DNA of 64,000 bases from Alphaproteobacteria bacterium (GCA_030041385.1 JASHNY010000246.1:1-64000), one strand, 5' to 3'; shown: positions 47,081 to 57,753, counted from the stretch's first letter. The notes: a model not told the origin generated them from the sequence alone. Translations and numbers: made by a program.

Positions 47081-47919
47081 CAGACCGGCAAACCCTTTTG
47101 CCGGCGCCGGATCTCCGCCATCTTGACCACGATCATGAACTCGTAGCTCGCGAGCAGCCGGCAATAAAGGTAGCCGGGCCAGCCGTCGAGAAAGCCGCGG
47201 CGCAGGAAGTACATATAAAAGAAGCGCAGCAGCGGGCGGCACGGCAGGCGAAAGGACAGCGCCTTCAAGGTCCGGCGGCGCCGCACCGCGTCGCGTGTTT
47301 CGAGAATGCCGCGCCAGTCGACGCGCTCCTCGCCGAGGCTGTTCAGCGACTCGCGCGCTTCGTGCCAGGAATAGCGGTTGTGCTTTTCAAACCACCAGCT
47401 GATGCCCTTGTTGAAGCTGTAGTGAATGAACTGGTTGCGCAGGCGCCCTTCCGGGCCGTCGAAGGTGAAATAGCAGTTGACCTCGCGCGGCTCGAGATCG
47501 ATCCGGTCCGGCCGCACCAATCGCACCACCCAGGTCGGATAGAGGCTGCTGTGGCGCAGCCACCGGCCCATGAAGAAAACCTTGAAGCAGCAGCGAAAGG
47601 CGACCTCGGGCCGGTCGGGATCGGCGGCGATGGCCAGCATCTCGTCGCGCAGCTCGGGCGGGGTCAGTTCGTCGGCGTCGGGCAGATACACCCATTTGTG
47701 CTTGAACGGGATTTCCTTCAGCCCGTAATGGCGCTGGGCGCGGTCGTTGACGTATTCGTGCTGGTAGACCCGTGCGCCGGCCGCCCGGGCAATCTCGACG
47801 GTCCTGTCGGTGCTGAAGGAATCGAGCACCACGATGTCGTCGCTCCAGGCCACCGAGGCGAGGCAGGCCGGCAGGTTGACCTCCTCGTTCAGCGTCAGGA
47901 TCAGTACCGAAATGCTCAT
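47080..47919 (-). CDS. Family 2 glycosyltransferase (WaaE/KdtX-like)
   Basis: MSISVLILTLNEEVNLPACLASVAWSDDIVVLDSFSTDRTVEIARAAGARVYQHEYVNDRAQRHYGL..KWVYLPDADE. Confidence 0.92.
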   Translation of the reverse strand: MSISVLILTLNEEVNLPACLASVAWSDDIVVLDSFSTDRTVEIARAAGARVYQHEYVNDRAQRHYGLKEIPFKHKWVYLPDADELTPPELRDEMLAIAADPDRPEVAFRCCFKVFFMGRWLRHSSLYPTWVVRLVRPDRIDLEPREVNCYFTFDGPEGRLRNQFIHYSFNKGISWWFEKHNRYSWHEARESLNSLGEERVDWRGILETRDAVRRRRTLKALSFRLPCRPLLRFFYMYFLRRGFLDGWPGYLYCRLLASYEFMIVVKMAEIRRRQKGLPV

Positions 47920-48518
47920 GGTTTCACCGCGGTCAAAGGGGCGTTGGCGACGGCGCGGCCGCGCATCCGCAACGGCTTGGCGGGGCTGCCGGCGACCACC
48001 GTCCACGGCGGCACGTCGGCAAACACCGAAGACCGGGCACCGACCACCGCGCCGGCGCCGACCGTCACGCCCGGAGCCACGAACGCATCGGCGGCAATCC
48101 AGACATGGTCGCCGAGCGTGATCGGGGCGGTGATCAGGCGCATGTCGGGGGATTCGATGTCGTGGCTGCCGGTGCACAGAAAGCTGTACTGGCTGACGCT
48201 GACGCAGCGCCCAAGGCGAATACGATCGATGCAATAGCAATCGACGAACGGCGCGAGGCTGCTGAATTCGCCCATTTCCAGGTTCCACGGCGCCCATACC
48301 CGGGCAGAGGCGTGGATCACGACACCGCGCCCGAGACGGGCGCCGAACAGCCGCAACAAGGCGCGGCGCCACGCGTGCAGCGGCTTCGGGCTGGGCCGGA
48401 ACAGTAGCAGCCAGGTCAGCGACCATAACAGCCGCGCGGCGCGGTTGGCGCGCGAGTGGGGGCTCGGGCGAAACGCCACCCGACGCCCCAGGCCCTTGTC
48501 GGCGATGCCGACCGTCAT
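47916..48518 (-). CDS. WcaF-like acetyltransferase (left-handed beta-helix)
   Basis: LFGARLGRGVVIHASARVWAPWNLEMGEFSSLAPFVDCYCIDRIRLGRCVSVSQYSFLCTGSHD...GDHVWIAADAFVAPGVTVGAGAVVGARSSVFADVPPWTVVAGSPAKPLR. Confidence 0.9.
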   Translation of the reverse strand: MTVGIADKGLGRRVAFRPSPHSRANRAARLLWSLTWLLLFRPSPKPLHAWRRALLRLFGARLGRGVVIHASARVWAPWNLEMGEFSSLAPFVDCYCIDRIRLGRCVSVSQYSFLCTGSHDIESPDMRLITAPITLGDHVWIAADAFVAPGVTVGAGAVVGARSSVFADVPPWTVVAGSPAKPLRMRGRAVANAPLTAVKP

Positions 48519-49717
48519 CACGCGACACTCTCTTTGAGCCGGCGAAGGAGATTCTTGACCGGCTTGGGCAGGCGGGTGCGCAGGCCGGTGCGCAGCCCGC
48601 GCGGCATTTCCCACCGGGCCAGCTCGAGCGGCGGCGCGATGTTCGGTGGGTCGGCGTCGAGATGCGTCAGCAATGCCCGATAGCGCGACGCCATCGCGGC
48701 GCGGCCATAGCCGTCGCGCGCGGTGGCGCGGCCCTGTTCCGACAGCGAGCACAGCAGATCCCGATCGCGATCGAGCAGCGCGATGCGCCGGGCCGCCTCG
48801 GCGCAATTGCCGACCGGAAACAGCATGCCGTCATGCCCGTCCTGCACGATCCAGTCGGTAACGCCGCGGATGCGCGAGGCCACCGGCACGCAGCCGGCTG
48901 CCATCGCCTCGATCAGGGTCAGCCCAAACCCCTCGAACCGCGACGGCATCACCATGACATGGTGCCGTGCCAGCAATTGCGCGGTCTCGCCGTAGCGCAC
49001 GGGACCGAGAAAGCGCACGCGTTCGCCGAGTTCGCGGCAACGCGATTTCAGCTTTGCCAGGTCGGGCCCGCCACCCGCGACCGTCAGGGTCGCGGTTTCG
49101 GGCAGGCGCCGCAGAATGCCCGGCAGCAGCAGCACGCCCTTGGCCTGGTCATCGATCCGCCCCAGATAAAGCAGCCGCAGCCGGGAACCGGGCTCTCGCG
49201 CGGCCAGCCCGGGCTCGGCGCTCGGCTCGGTGGCATGCGGGATGGTGACCACGCGCTCCGCCGGAAATCCGTAGCGGCGCACCAGATCGTCCCGGATCCG
49301 GGGCGAGATCGCCACCGTGGCGTGAACGTGGTCGCGAACCGCCCGGGCGGCGCTGTAAGTGCCCGGGGTGATGTTGTGGACGATCATGACGCGACGCAGC
49401 TGCGGCGGCAGATAGCGCGCCAGGTTGGTCTGGACCGCGTCGGCCAGGACGTTGACGAAGACCGCGTCGAAACTCGCCGCCTCCAGCGCCATGACAAGCT
49501 GCCGAGCCCACTGGTCCGGCTCGCCGTGGCGTCCGCCGACGACGAAGCCATGCGCCATTTCGGCCGACCAGCACGGTTCGGCCAGCACCTCGTGCGCCGC
49601 CTCGCCGAGCCCGACCCATTGCACGGTGATCCCGAATGGCTGCAGCCCGGTCCGCAGGTGCCGGAACACCTGAAAAGTGCCGCCCAGATGGGGGAAGCCG
49701 AAATAGGCGACCCTCAT
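48518..49717 (-). CDS. Family 4 glycosyltransferase
   Basis: MRVAYFGFPHLGGTFQVFRHLRTGLQ...LYLGRIDDQAKGVLLLPGILRRL...VMPSRFEGFGLTLIEAMAAGCVPVASRIRGVTDWIVQDGHDGMLFPVGN. Confidence 0.92.
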   Translation of the reverse strand: MRVAYFGFPHLGGTFQVFRHLRTGLQPFGITVQWVGLGEAAHEVLAEPCWSAEMAHGFVVGGRHGEPDQWARQLVMALEAASFDAVFVNVLADAVQTNLARYLPPQLRRVMIVHNITPGTYSAARAVRDHVHATVAISPRIRDDLVRRYGFPAERVVTIPHATEPSAEPGLAAREPGSRLRLLYLGRIDDQAKGVLLLPGILRRLPETATLTVAGGGPDLAKLKSRCRELGERVRFLGPVRYGETAQLLARHHVMVMPSRFEGFGLTLIEAMAAGCVPVASRIRGVTDWIVQDGHDGMLFPVGNCAEAARRIALLDRDRDLLCSLSEQGRATARDGYGRAAMASRYRALLTHLDADPPNIAPPLELARWEMPRGLRTGLRTRLPKPVKNLLRRLKESVA

Positions 49718-51000
49718 CGCGTTCCCTCGCCCGTCCGGCGAACGAAAACGGGCGCGTTCATCGCGACAACCGCCACCTCCGATGCCACCGAGGCCGCAGA
49801 AGCAGCCGTTCGCGCCGGACGGCGGTGGACGAAGGCAGTGTGCACGGCGAGCGGGAACAGCAGGCCCACGGCCATCACCGTGTCGGAAATCCGCAGCATA
49901 ACGCCGGCAAAGCCGACGGCGCCGAGCATCATCGCCACCACCACAAGGAGCGCCGTCACCTGAGCGGGGGTCAGCCCTGCCTCCAGAAGCAGGTGGTGCA
50001 GGTGCCGGCGGTCGGCGGCGAACGGGCTGCGGCCGGCCAGCACGCGGCGCACCATCAGGCTCAGCGTGTCGATCACCGGCAGCGCCAGCAGCCAGCACAA
50101 GGCGGGAAACGAGACCGTCGCGGCATCACCCGGGGCGTTGACGAGCGCAATGGTGAAATAGGCGACGCTTGCGCCCAGCATCATGCTGCCCGCATCGCCC
50201 ATGAACACGCTCGCGCTGGGGCGCCAAGGCGTCCGCAGATTGAAGATCAGAAACCCGAGGATCGAGGAGAACAGCAGCAGGATCGTCACCAGCTCCGTCC
50301 CCCGCCCGGTCGCGCCGGCGATCAGCGCAAACCAGAACAGGATCGTCGCGACGACGCCGCCGGCAAGCCCGTCGACCCCATCTATCATATTGATCGCATT
50401 GATCAACCCGACCACGAAGAACAAGGTCACCGGCAGCGCCATGAAGCCGAGCTGGAGCGGCTCGCCGCCGAGCAGGCCGCCGAGATTGGCGAGAACATGC
50501 CACCCCGGAATTACCATCAGCGCCGCCGCCACGCACTGCATGACAAGCTTCGCCATCGGCGGGAGGTCGCGCAGGTCATCGACAACGCCGACCACGACCA
50601 GAAGCAGCAGGCCGGCAAAAAGGCCGTTTTGGCCTTGCAACGGGTGGTCGAGCAGGATCAGCGAAAACAGGAAGGCGCCGAACATGGCGATCCCACCCAC
50701 CAGCGGCACCAGCCCGACATGGGCCTTTCGCTCGGTCGGGCGGTCGAGCAGGCTGACCGGCAGCGGCAGGCGCGGCAGGCCGATGACCAGAACCACGCAC
50801 AGGAGGAAGGCATTCAGGAAATGTGCGGCGTAGGACAAGATCCGTCTCGCTCGCTCTCGGTGTGACCCGCGCACGCCGCCGCCGCTCCCCGCAACGGGGA
50901 ACGGCAGGGCATCTTGGGCGGGAGCGACCCTAGTCTTGCCCGGGCAGATGCCACGACTCCGGAATTCGACGCCCAAAATCGGTCGTTTGAGCCGGGCCAC
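49714..51000 (-). CDS. WecA/MraY-family undecaprenyl-phosphate sugar-1-phosphate transferase (true start likely near 50838)
   Basis: DRPTERKAHVGLVPLVGGIAMF..VVGVVDDLRDLPPMAKLVMQ..INAINMIDGVDGLAGG..FMGDAGSMMLG..RRHLHHLLLEAGLT. The N-terminal 54 aa of the ORF look non-coding. Confidence 0.88.
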   Translation of the reverse strand: MARLKRPILGVEFRSRGICPGKTRVAPAQDALPFPVAGSGGGVRGSHRERARRILSYAAHFLNAFLLCVVLVIGLPRLPLPVSLLDRPTERKAHVGLVPLVGGIAMFGAFLFSLILLDHPLQGQNGLFAGLLLLVVVGVVDDLRDLPPMAKLVMQCVAAALMVIPGWHVLANLGGLLGGEPLQLGFMALPVTLFFVVGLINAINMIDGVDGLAGGVVATILFWFALIAGATGRGTELVTILLLFSSILGFLIFNLRTPWRPSASVFMGDAGSMMLGASVAYFTIALVNAPGDAATVSFPALCWLLALPVIDTLSLMVRRVLAGRSPFAADRRHLHHLLLEAGLTPAQVTALLVVVAMMLGAVGFAGVMLRISDTVMAVGLLFPLAVHTAFVHRRPARTAASAASVASEVAVVAMNAPVFVRRTGEGTR

Positions 51001-51619
51001 CCCCCACGGGACAGCAGGTATCGGTTGCTCTACCGCTCGGCATCGTCAAAAGCGGTAGGCGACTTTCTTTTGGCGTCTGGAGTTTCAATGCGGTGACCCT
51101 GCTTTTGGGTCACTCCCGCGATAGGCAAGTCAGGTGCACAATAACAGCATCGGCAGACTTGATAATATTTCTCTAATTCAACGTATTAGATGTCGTCGGC
51201 CGGTGCGCGGTCGATTTTTGGCGGCCACTGCCGCCAGCGCCCCAGCCGTAACCGGCACATCGGTAATGCGAGTGCCTGTCAAGCGGCGGCCGGCCCCGCC
51301 GGAACCGCTCTCCGCAACGGGCGACCGAGCATAAAACCCGGCAGATCCGCCAAGGGTTGCGGCTCACGGTCGATAGGCGAAACAGCCGGGCGCGATACCC
51401 GTGAAGTCAGCGATGCCGAGGGCAGCTATCCGCAAAACGGCATCGCGTACAGCTTCAGGCGCCGAGGTTCGGATGAGGAAGGTTTCTGCAGCCAAGATAC
51501 TACGAAAGGCCAACTCGTGACTTGCTTTATTACCCGCCATACTTGTGACGCATTGATAATTTGGCGACAGGAGGGCTTCATCAGATCGCTTATCGATCCC
51601 GGGCGTGTTCTTCCCTTAT

Positions 51620-52033
51620 GGGCTGATCCCGGTGAATAGGGTCGTCAGGTTTAGATCGGGTTTTGCGCTTCACTGCGATCCCGGGAGGGTCCGATGAGGA
51701 AGTCGAAGTTCAACGAGCAGCAGATCGTCTTTATCTTGCGTCAGGCGCATGAAGGAACCCCGGTCCAGGAGATCTGCCGCGAAGCGGGCATCTCCGTGCA
51801 GACCTATTACCGCTGGCGCTCGAAATATGGTTCGCTGATATCGTGGGAGACGACGCAGCTGCGCCAGCTCAAGGAGGAAAACGACCGACTGCGCAAGCTG
51901 GTCGCCGATCTCTCCCTCGACAAGGAAAAGCTGCAGGATACCCTGCACCGGAAATCTTGAGGTCCGAGCGCCGGTGTGCCTGTCGTGAACGCTATCCAGC
52001 CACCGTCACGGCTGGACGCCCGGGTATCAGCCC
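51620..52033 (+). mobile_element. Internally deleted IS3-family element (complete orfA, almost no orfB)
   Basis: OrfA-type protein at 51694-51960; terminal inverted repeats GGGCTGATCCCGG (51620) and CCGGGTATCAGCCC (ending 52033); orfB missing. Confidence 0.6.
51694..51960 (+). CDS. IS3-family transposase OrfA
   Basis: MRKSKFNEQQIVFILRQAHEGTPVQEICREAGISVQTYYRWRSKYGSLISWETTQLRQLKEENDRLRKLVADLSLDKEKLQDTLHRKS. Confidence 0.93.
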   Translation: MRKSKFNEQQIVFILRQAHEGTPVQEICREAGISVQTYYRWRSKYGSLISWETTQLRQLKEENDRLRKLVADLSLDKEKLQDTLHRKS

Positions 52034-52082
52034 GGCAAGCGCCGCGGTTGCGGAATTCAACTGCCCGAACCTCCCGGTCGGG

Positions 52083-52724
52083 TCATGCGAACACCGATGG
52101 GATCAAGTCGAACGGCAGCTTTCCTTGGCGCTCGCGCAGCCGGTTGGCGCGGGCAACGAGCGCGTTCAGATCCTCCCGAAAACGGCCGTTGACGAGAAAG
52201 CTGTTTTCGCCGTTGGCCACGACGACGACATCGCGCTGGCGCAAGTACCGCACCACGTCATCGACCGACGCCCATACCGCCAGACCGGCATCGCAGGCTT
52301 CCAGTTTGCCGTCCGCCGAACATCCCTGATCCGCATTCGGAGCCGCCGCCGCCTCTGCTGTCGCCGGTTCGGGTGCGGCGTCATTCCGAAGGTCCGTCGC
52401 GGCGGGCCTCTCGCCTGCCCTCGTCCGGCCGCAGCGTACTGACGACGCCGCGCCGGGCGCCGGAGGCTCATCCGGCTGATCCGGCCGGCGCTGATCGGCA
52501 CCGGGATATTCGATATTCGTTCCCGGTTGCGAGCGGCTGGCCGCGGCGCCCGCCGCACTTTTTGCGCCTGCGGCCGCCTGGCACATTTTCATTTCTGAGG
52601 TGATGAATTCGTCCGCAGCCTGCGCAATCTTGAGCGCCTCTTCGAGCGAGGCATGCTCCAACGCTTTTTGCAACAGCCACCAGCGTCGACGGGGGGAATT
52701 GTCGAAGATGTTGTCGAGCGTCAA
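52083..52724 (-). CDS. Hypothetical protein
   Basis: 213-aa ORF with structured ends (MTLDNIFDNSPRRRWWLLQKALEHASLEEALKIAQAADEFI; VDDVVRYLRQRDVVVVANGENSFLVNGRFREDLNALVARANRLRERQGKLPF) and a low-complexity middle. Confidence 0.7.
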   Translation of the reverse strand: MTLDNIFDNSPRRRWWLLQKALEHASLEEALKIAQAADEFITSEMKMCQAAAGAKSAAGAAASRSQPGTNIEYPGADQRRPDQPDEPPAPGAASSVRCGRTRAGERPAATDLRNDAAPEPATAEAAAAPNADQGCSADGKLEACDAGLAVWASVDDVVRYLRQRDVVVVANGENSFLVNGRFREDLNALVARANRLRERQGKLPFDLIPSVFA

Positions 52725-53035
52725 CGGTCTTCCCTTTCCACCAATACCATACTATTAACGAACTACATGAGTGTTCTTTGAATTTTATTTTTTATTGCAT
52801 GTTGCGGCGCATGTGTCTTCGGGGTCCCCATATCGGGATTCCGAATATCGCGCATTAGAGCAAATGCAATTTCAATTGCAACCGGCATGAACCAAATTAA
52901 CCTTAATTTAAGTACGTTCGCCTAGCCGCGCCTGCTGATCCGGCGGCCGGCACACGCAAGCGGAGCGCGGGCGCATGGCAGTGGCCCGCACAAGGTCCGC
53001 CGCGGGTATCGCAGTCGCGTTGCAGGAGGCCGCGG

Positions 53036-53890
53036 CTACTGTGCCGCGCGCAGCGTCCAGCGAATAAAATCGAAATATTGGGGCAGCTCAGTCGACCAGT
53101 ACGACATGAATAGCGCAATCGTCGCGCGCGCGGTCGCATTGCGCAGCAGCCTCTGGCGGGCCCCGGCGCTCGGCCGCGGCGCATCGCCTGGCAACGGGTC
53201 CATGACGTTTTCGGCGCACGCCGCCAATCCGGCGGGATCGCTGATCTCGATGCTGCCATAGTAGACGTTGACAAGGCCGCGCTCGCGCAGGATCGCGAAT
53301 GTGCGGCAGACATGCGGCAGGGTCAGGCCGAGGTAGTCGGCGATCTCGCGCTGGGTCAAGGGCACGCGAAACGGCTTGTTTCGTGTGCCGATCGTATGGG
53401 TGAACCGCTCGTAGAAGTCGGTGAGCAAAGCCGCGATCTTTTCCAGCGCGTCGCCATGGGTGAGCACGGTCAGCCAGCGTTCAAAGCGGGCGTTTTCCAT
53501 GTTGGCACGCCACACGAACCAGAGCGCCACGTCCGAGTTCTCGATCAATAGCTGAAGCGCTTCGTCGTGGCGGATCGAATGTGCCGTCAACCACGTCTGC
53601 GCCTCGGCCGACGCGCGCGGCGCCTCACCGAGCGCGCAATTGGCGCCGAAAATGTCGCCCGGCAGCAGGACCGACATCAACTGGGTTCGCCCATCCGCCA
53701 GGGTGCGGCGGCGTACGGCGCGCCCTGAGACGATGCGGAAAATCCGGTCCGGCTGATCGCCCTCGCGCACGATCATGCTGCGCGGCGCATATGCGCGTGC
53801 GCTCGGCTCCATCGCGGCGATCAATGCCTTTTCGCCGGCGTCGAGCCGGTCCTTCAGGTATTGCTCGGGGAAACCAGTGGGATCAAACAT
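53036..53890 (-). CDS. Crp/Fnr family transcriptional regulator
   Basis: cNMP-type domain (IVREGDQPDRIFRIVSGRAVRRRTLADGRTQLMSVLLPGDIFG) and HTH LTQREIADYLGLTLPHVCRTFAILRERGLV; no N-terminal Fe-S cysteine cluster. Confidence 0.9.
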   Translation of the reverse strand: MFDPTGFPEQYLKDRLDAGEKALIAAMEPSARAYAPRSMIVREGDQPDRIFRIVSGRAVRRRTLADGRTQLMSVLLPGDIFGANCALGEAPRASAEAQTWLTAHSIRHDEALQLLIENSDVALWFVWRANMENARFERWLTVLTHGDALEKIAALLTDFYERFTHTIGTRNKPFRVPLTQREIADYLGLTLPHVCRTFAILRERGLVNVYYGSIEISDPAGLAACAENVMDPLPGDAPRPSAGARQRLLRNATARATIALFMSYWSTELPQYFDFIRWTLRAAQ

Positions 53891-54523
53891 CGCAGGTTCT
53901 CTCTCGTTCAGGCCCTGTCGAACATGAAGATCCGCCCGCACCCGGCCACGATGCGGGCGTGGCCCCGGATGCAGTCACTCGCCGACAGATATGGGCGTCA
54001 AGCTGCCGCAACGCATCGCAATCTCCTTCCGCTTAGCTAGCTGAAAGCAGAACGCGGAGGCCCATTTACTAAGGCTTTTTACGAGATTATCGGTGCTGAT
54101 TCGTTTCGTCAATTATGACCTGCCTACAACTCCGAAAAGACATTCGCAATGAATGGATGATTATCTCGCATCAAAGTATTGTGACTTTCCGTCTGCGAGA
54201 AGTATGCAACCAAAAATATCACCTATGCAGGATAGCTGTAAACTTCCGCGCGGAGAAAGCCGAACAGCCGTTTTCTTCGAAATTCTCGATCAACGTGACC
54301 GTTCGGCATCGGTAACTCGTTCAAAACAGGTAAGTTAATTACCGGTTATACCTGCCTTGCGCACCCCACGGCTGCCGCATGCGACGGTGCGACCGCCAAG
54401 GCGGGTGCGGCCAATCCGGCGCTGCCTTATCGTATGTCCGCGAAGAAACAGCGACCGATCGAATGATACGATGACCCACTGGCCTCTCGATGCCGAGGCC
54501 GCGCCCGCTCGCGGCGTCCCGGC

Positions 54524-55795
54524 ATGCTGACCCCTGACCCAGCATGGTACCGGGCCGGGGCGCCGCATGTCTGGCTTCCCTACACCCAGATGAAGACGGC
54601 GATGCCGGCGCTCGCGGTTGCGCGCACCGAGGGTTCGCGCCTCGTGCTCGCCGACGGGCGCGAGCTGATCGACGGCATCGCCTCGTGGTGGACGTCGTGC
54701 CACGGCTACAACCACCCGAAGATCCGCGCCGCGGTGCAACGACAGCTCGAAACCATGCCGCACGTCATGTTCGGCGACCTCGCCAACGAGCCCGCCTATA
54801 CGCTGGCGCATCGGCTCTCGGCGCTGGCGCCGCCCGGGTTGGACCGGGTGTTTTTCGCGGATTCCGGCTCGGTCGCGGTCGAAATCGCGATGAAGATGGC
54901 GGTTCAGTATCGGCTCAATCGCGGCGAGTGCGGCCGCAATCGGCTCGTCGCCTTCAGGGGCGCCTATCACGGCGACACGGCCGGGGCGATGGCGGTGTGC
55001 GACCCGGACGAGGGCATGCACCGCGCGTTTGCCGGGTATCTGCCGCGCCACCTGATCGCCGGCTTGCCGCGGGACGACGACAGCGCCGCCGCCTTCGACC
55101 GGCTTCTCGATCGCCACGCCGGCGAGTTGACCGCGATCATCGTCGAGCCGCTGGTGCAGGGTGCGGGCGGCATGCTGTTTCACGATCCCGCGGTATTGCG
55201 CCATTTGCGCCGCGCCGCCGACCGGTACGAATTGTTGCTGATCTTCGACGAGATCTTCACCGGCTTCGGCCGCACCGGCACGATGTTCGCCGGCGAAGCC
55301 GCCGGGGTGACCCCGGACATCATCACCCTGTCGAAAGCGCTGACCGGCGGCACGATGCCGCTCGCCGCAACCATCGCGAGCGGCAAGGTGTTCGACGCGT
55401 TCTGGTCCGACGACCCGATGCACGCGCTGATGCACGGGCCGACCTATATGGGCAACGCGCTCGCCTGCGCCGCCGCCAATGCCTCGCTCGACCTGTTTGC
55501 GGCCGAGGACCGCCTCGCCCAGGTCGCGGCAATTTCCGAGGCGCTGTCGACGGGGCTGGCGCCGTGCCGCCACCTGCCGGGAGTCAGGGATGTGCGCGTC
55601 AAGGGCGCCATCGGCGTCGTCGAACTCGACGATCTTGGCGATGTGAACGAATTGAAGCGCCGCTTCATCGCTGCCGGGGTGTGGATCCGGCCGTTCGGCA
55701 ACATCGTCTACCTGACCCCTGCCTTGACCATCGGCAGCGATGAACTGGCGCGGCTGACCGGCGCGATCCGGGCCGTGTTGGCGGAACGGCGGTGA
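54524..55795 (+). CDS. bioA: Adenosylmethionine--8-amino-7-oxononanoate transaminase
   Basis: [76 protein letters not shown]...[35 protein letters not shown]. Confidence 0.95.
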   Translation: MLTPDPAWYRAGAPHVWLPYTQMKTAMPALAVARTEGSRLVLADGRELIDGIASWWTSCHGYNHPKIRAAVQRQLETMPHVMFGDLANEPAYTLAHRLSALAPPGLDRVFFADSGSVAVEIAMKMAVQYRLNRGECGRNRLVAFRGAYHGDTAGAMAVCDPDEGMHRAFAGYLPRHLIAGLPRDDDSAAAFDRLLDRHAGELTAIIVEPLVQGAGGMLFHDPAVLRHLRRAADRYELLLIFDEIFTGFGRTGTMFAGEAAGVTPDIITLSKALTGGTMPLAATIASGKVFDAFWSDDPMHALMHGPTYMGNALACAAANASLDLFAAEDRLAQVAAISEALSTGLAPCRHLPGVRDVRVKGAIGVVELDDLGDVNELKRRFIAAGVWIRPFGNIVYLTPALTIGSDELARLTGAIRAVLAERR

Positions 55796-56952
55796 ACATG
55801 GACAGCCTCGACGGTTTCGCGGCCGGCAAACTGGCCGAGCTGGAGGCGCGCAACCTGCGCCGGGTGCTGGTCGATACGGTCCGCGAGGATGGGGTTTGGG
55901 TCGTGCGCCGCGGCCGCCGCCTGATGTCGTTTTCCTGCAACGACTATCTGAACCTGACCCGCCACCCGCGCGTGGTGGCGGCGGCGATGGCGGCCTTGCA
56001 GCGCTATGGCGTCGGCTCCGGCGCGTCGCGGCTGGTCACCGGCAACCATCCACTGTTCGCCGAGCTCGAAGCGCGGCTGGCGCGGCTCAAGGGGACGGAG
56101 GCGGCCTGCGTCTTCAGCTCGGGCTACCAGGCCAATACCGGGATCATCCCGGCGCTCGCCGGCAGCGACGACCTCGTGCTCGTCGACGAATTGGCCCATT
56201 CCTGCCTGTGGGCGGGCGCGCGGATGACCGGCGGAACCGTGCTCGGCTTTCGCCACAACGATGTCGGCCATGCCGAGGAATTGCTGGCGGCGCAGCGTGG
56301 CCGGCATCGCCATGCCGTGGTCGCCACCGACGGGGTGTTTTCGATGGATGGCGACCTGGCGCCGGTCCCCGCCCTTTCCGCCTTGGCGCGGCGCCATGAC
56401 GCCTGGCTGATGACCGACGACGCCCACGGCATCGGCGTCGTCGGGGCCGGGCGCGGCTCCAGCTTCGTCGACGGCGCCAAGGCCGACGTGCCATTGCAGA
56501 TGGGCACATTGTCGAAGGCGATCGGCGGCCACGGCGGCTACCTCTGCGCCTCGGCGCCGGTCATCGACCTGGTCAGGATGCGCGCCCGCACGTTCGTCTA
56601 TTCGACCGGCCTGCCGCCGGCGATGGTGGCAGCGGCGATCGCCGCGCTCGACATCATCGAGGAGGAACCGGGTTATGCCGCGCTGCCGCTCCAGAAAGCC
56701 AGGGCGTTCACCCGGCTGGCCGGCTTGACGGAGGCCGAGAGCCCGATCGTGCCGATCGTCATCGGCGACGTTCAGGCAACGCTCGACGCCTCCCGCCTGA
56801 TCGAGGAAGCGGGCTATCTCGTCGCCGCGATCCGCCCGCCGACCGTTCCGGTCGGCACGGCGCGTCTCAGGATCGCCTTCACCGCGCTGCATCCCGATGC
56901 TGCGATCGGGCATCTCGCGGAAATCGTGCGCACTCGCATCTTCGGCCGGTGA
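55792..56952 (+). CDS. bioF: 8-amino-7-oxononanoate synthase
   Basis: SFSCNDYLNLTRHPRVVAAAMAALQRYGVGSGASRLVTGNHPLFAELEARLARLKGTEAACVFSSGYQANTG...DDAHGIGVVG...GTLSKAIGGHGGY. GTG at 55792 or ATG at 55798. Confidence 0.93.
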   Translation: MNMDSLDGFAAGKLAELEARNLRRVLVDTVREDGVWVVRRGRRLMSFSCNDYLNLTRHPRVVAAAMAALQRYGVGSGASRLVTGNHPLFAELEARLARLKGTEAACVFSSGYQANTGIIPALAGSDDLVLVDELAHSCLWAGARMTGGTVLGFRHNDVGHAEELLAAQRGRHRHAVVATDGVFSMDGDLAPVPALSALARRHDAWLMTDDAHGIGVVGAGRGSSFVDGAKADVPLQMGTLSKAIGGHGGYLCASAPVIDLVRMRARTFVYSTGLPPAMVAAAIAALDIIEEEPGYAALPLQKARAFTRLAGLTEAESPIVPIVIGDVQATLDASRLIEEAGYLVAAIRPPTVPVGTARLRIAFTALHPDAAIGHLAEIVRTRIFGR

Positions 56953-56955
56953 CCG

Positions 56956-57636
56956 ATGAAGGTGGTTTTCGTCACCGCAACCGGCACCGATATCGGCAAG
57001 ACATACGTCACTGCCGGTCTGGCTCGCAGCCTGCGCGCCCATGGCCGGTCGGTAGCGGCGCTGAAACCGGTGGCGAGCGGCTTCGACCGCGCCGCCGCGG
57101 AGAGCAGCGACAGCGGGATGTTGCTCGCCACGCTCGGACGAAACGTCACCGATGCCGCACTGGCCGATATATCGCCCTGGCGCTTCGCTGCGCCGCTGTC
57201 GCCGGACATGGCGGCGCGACGCGAGCGGCGCGGCATCGATTTCGCGGCGCTGGTGACGTTTTGCCGGAAGGCGATCGAGAACGCTGCCGACGCGCTGCTG
57301 ATCGAGGGCATCGGCGGCATTATGGTGCCGCTCGACGAGCGCCATACGGTGCTGGATTGGATGGTGGCGCTGCGCCTCCCGGTGCTGTTGGTGACCGGCA
57401 GCTACCTCGGCACGATCAGTCACACGCTCTCGGCCCTCGACGTGGTGAAACGCCGCGGCATCGATGTGCTTGCAATCGTGATCAGCGAGACCAGCGGAAG
57501 CACCGCTCCGCTGGCCGAGACCGCCGACACGATCCTCCGCTTCGCGACCGGCACCGAGGTCGTCACCTTGAAACGGCACGAAGGCCCCGTCCTGCACCCC
57601 GAACTGGACAGGCTGGCACGCCGCCTTTGGCCCTGA
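56956..57636 (+). CDS. bioD: Dethiobiotin synthase
   Basis: MKVVFVTATGTDIGKTYVTAGLARSLRAHGRSVAALKPVASGF...LIEGIGGIMVPLDERHTVLDWMVAL. Confidence 0.92.
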   Translation: MKVVFVTATGTDIGKTYVTAGLARSLRAHGRSVAALKPVASGFDRAAAESSDSGMLLATLGRNVTDAALADISPWRFAAPLSPDMAARRERRGIDFAALVTFCRKAIENAADALLIEGIGGIMVPLDERHTVLDWMVALRLPVLLVTGSYLGTISHTLSALDVVKRRGIDVLAIVISETSGSTAPLAETADTILRFATGTEVVTLKRHEGPVLHPELDRLARRLWP

Positions 57637-57753
57637 CCCGCGCGGCGCGTGCGACAGCGGCCGGAGCCGCGGCCGGCGCGACCCTGGAACCTGGTTGTGT
57701 CGGATTGAAGCGTTCCCATCCGGGGGCCACGAACCCCTTGAAATAATTCGTGG

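Noticed and set aside
49636-50865. 409-aa + strand ORF rich in Arg/Gln/His
   Set aside because: Antisense to the WecA-like gene with clear TM and active-site motifs.
52865-52880. TGCAAT-TTCA-ATTGCA dyad between the hypothetical and Crp/Fnr genes
   Set aside because: Short arms in AT-rich DNA; chance occurrence is likely without conservation data.
54115-54315. 66-aa ORF in the AT-rich region upstream of bioA
   Set aside because: No ribosome-binding site or family signature apparent; ORF length is expected by chance in this AT-rich stretch.
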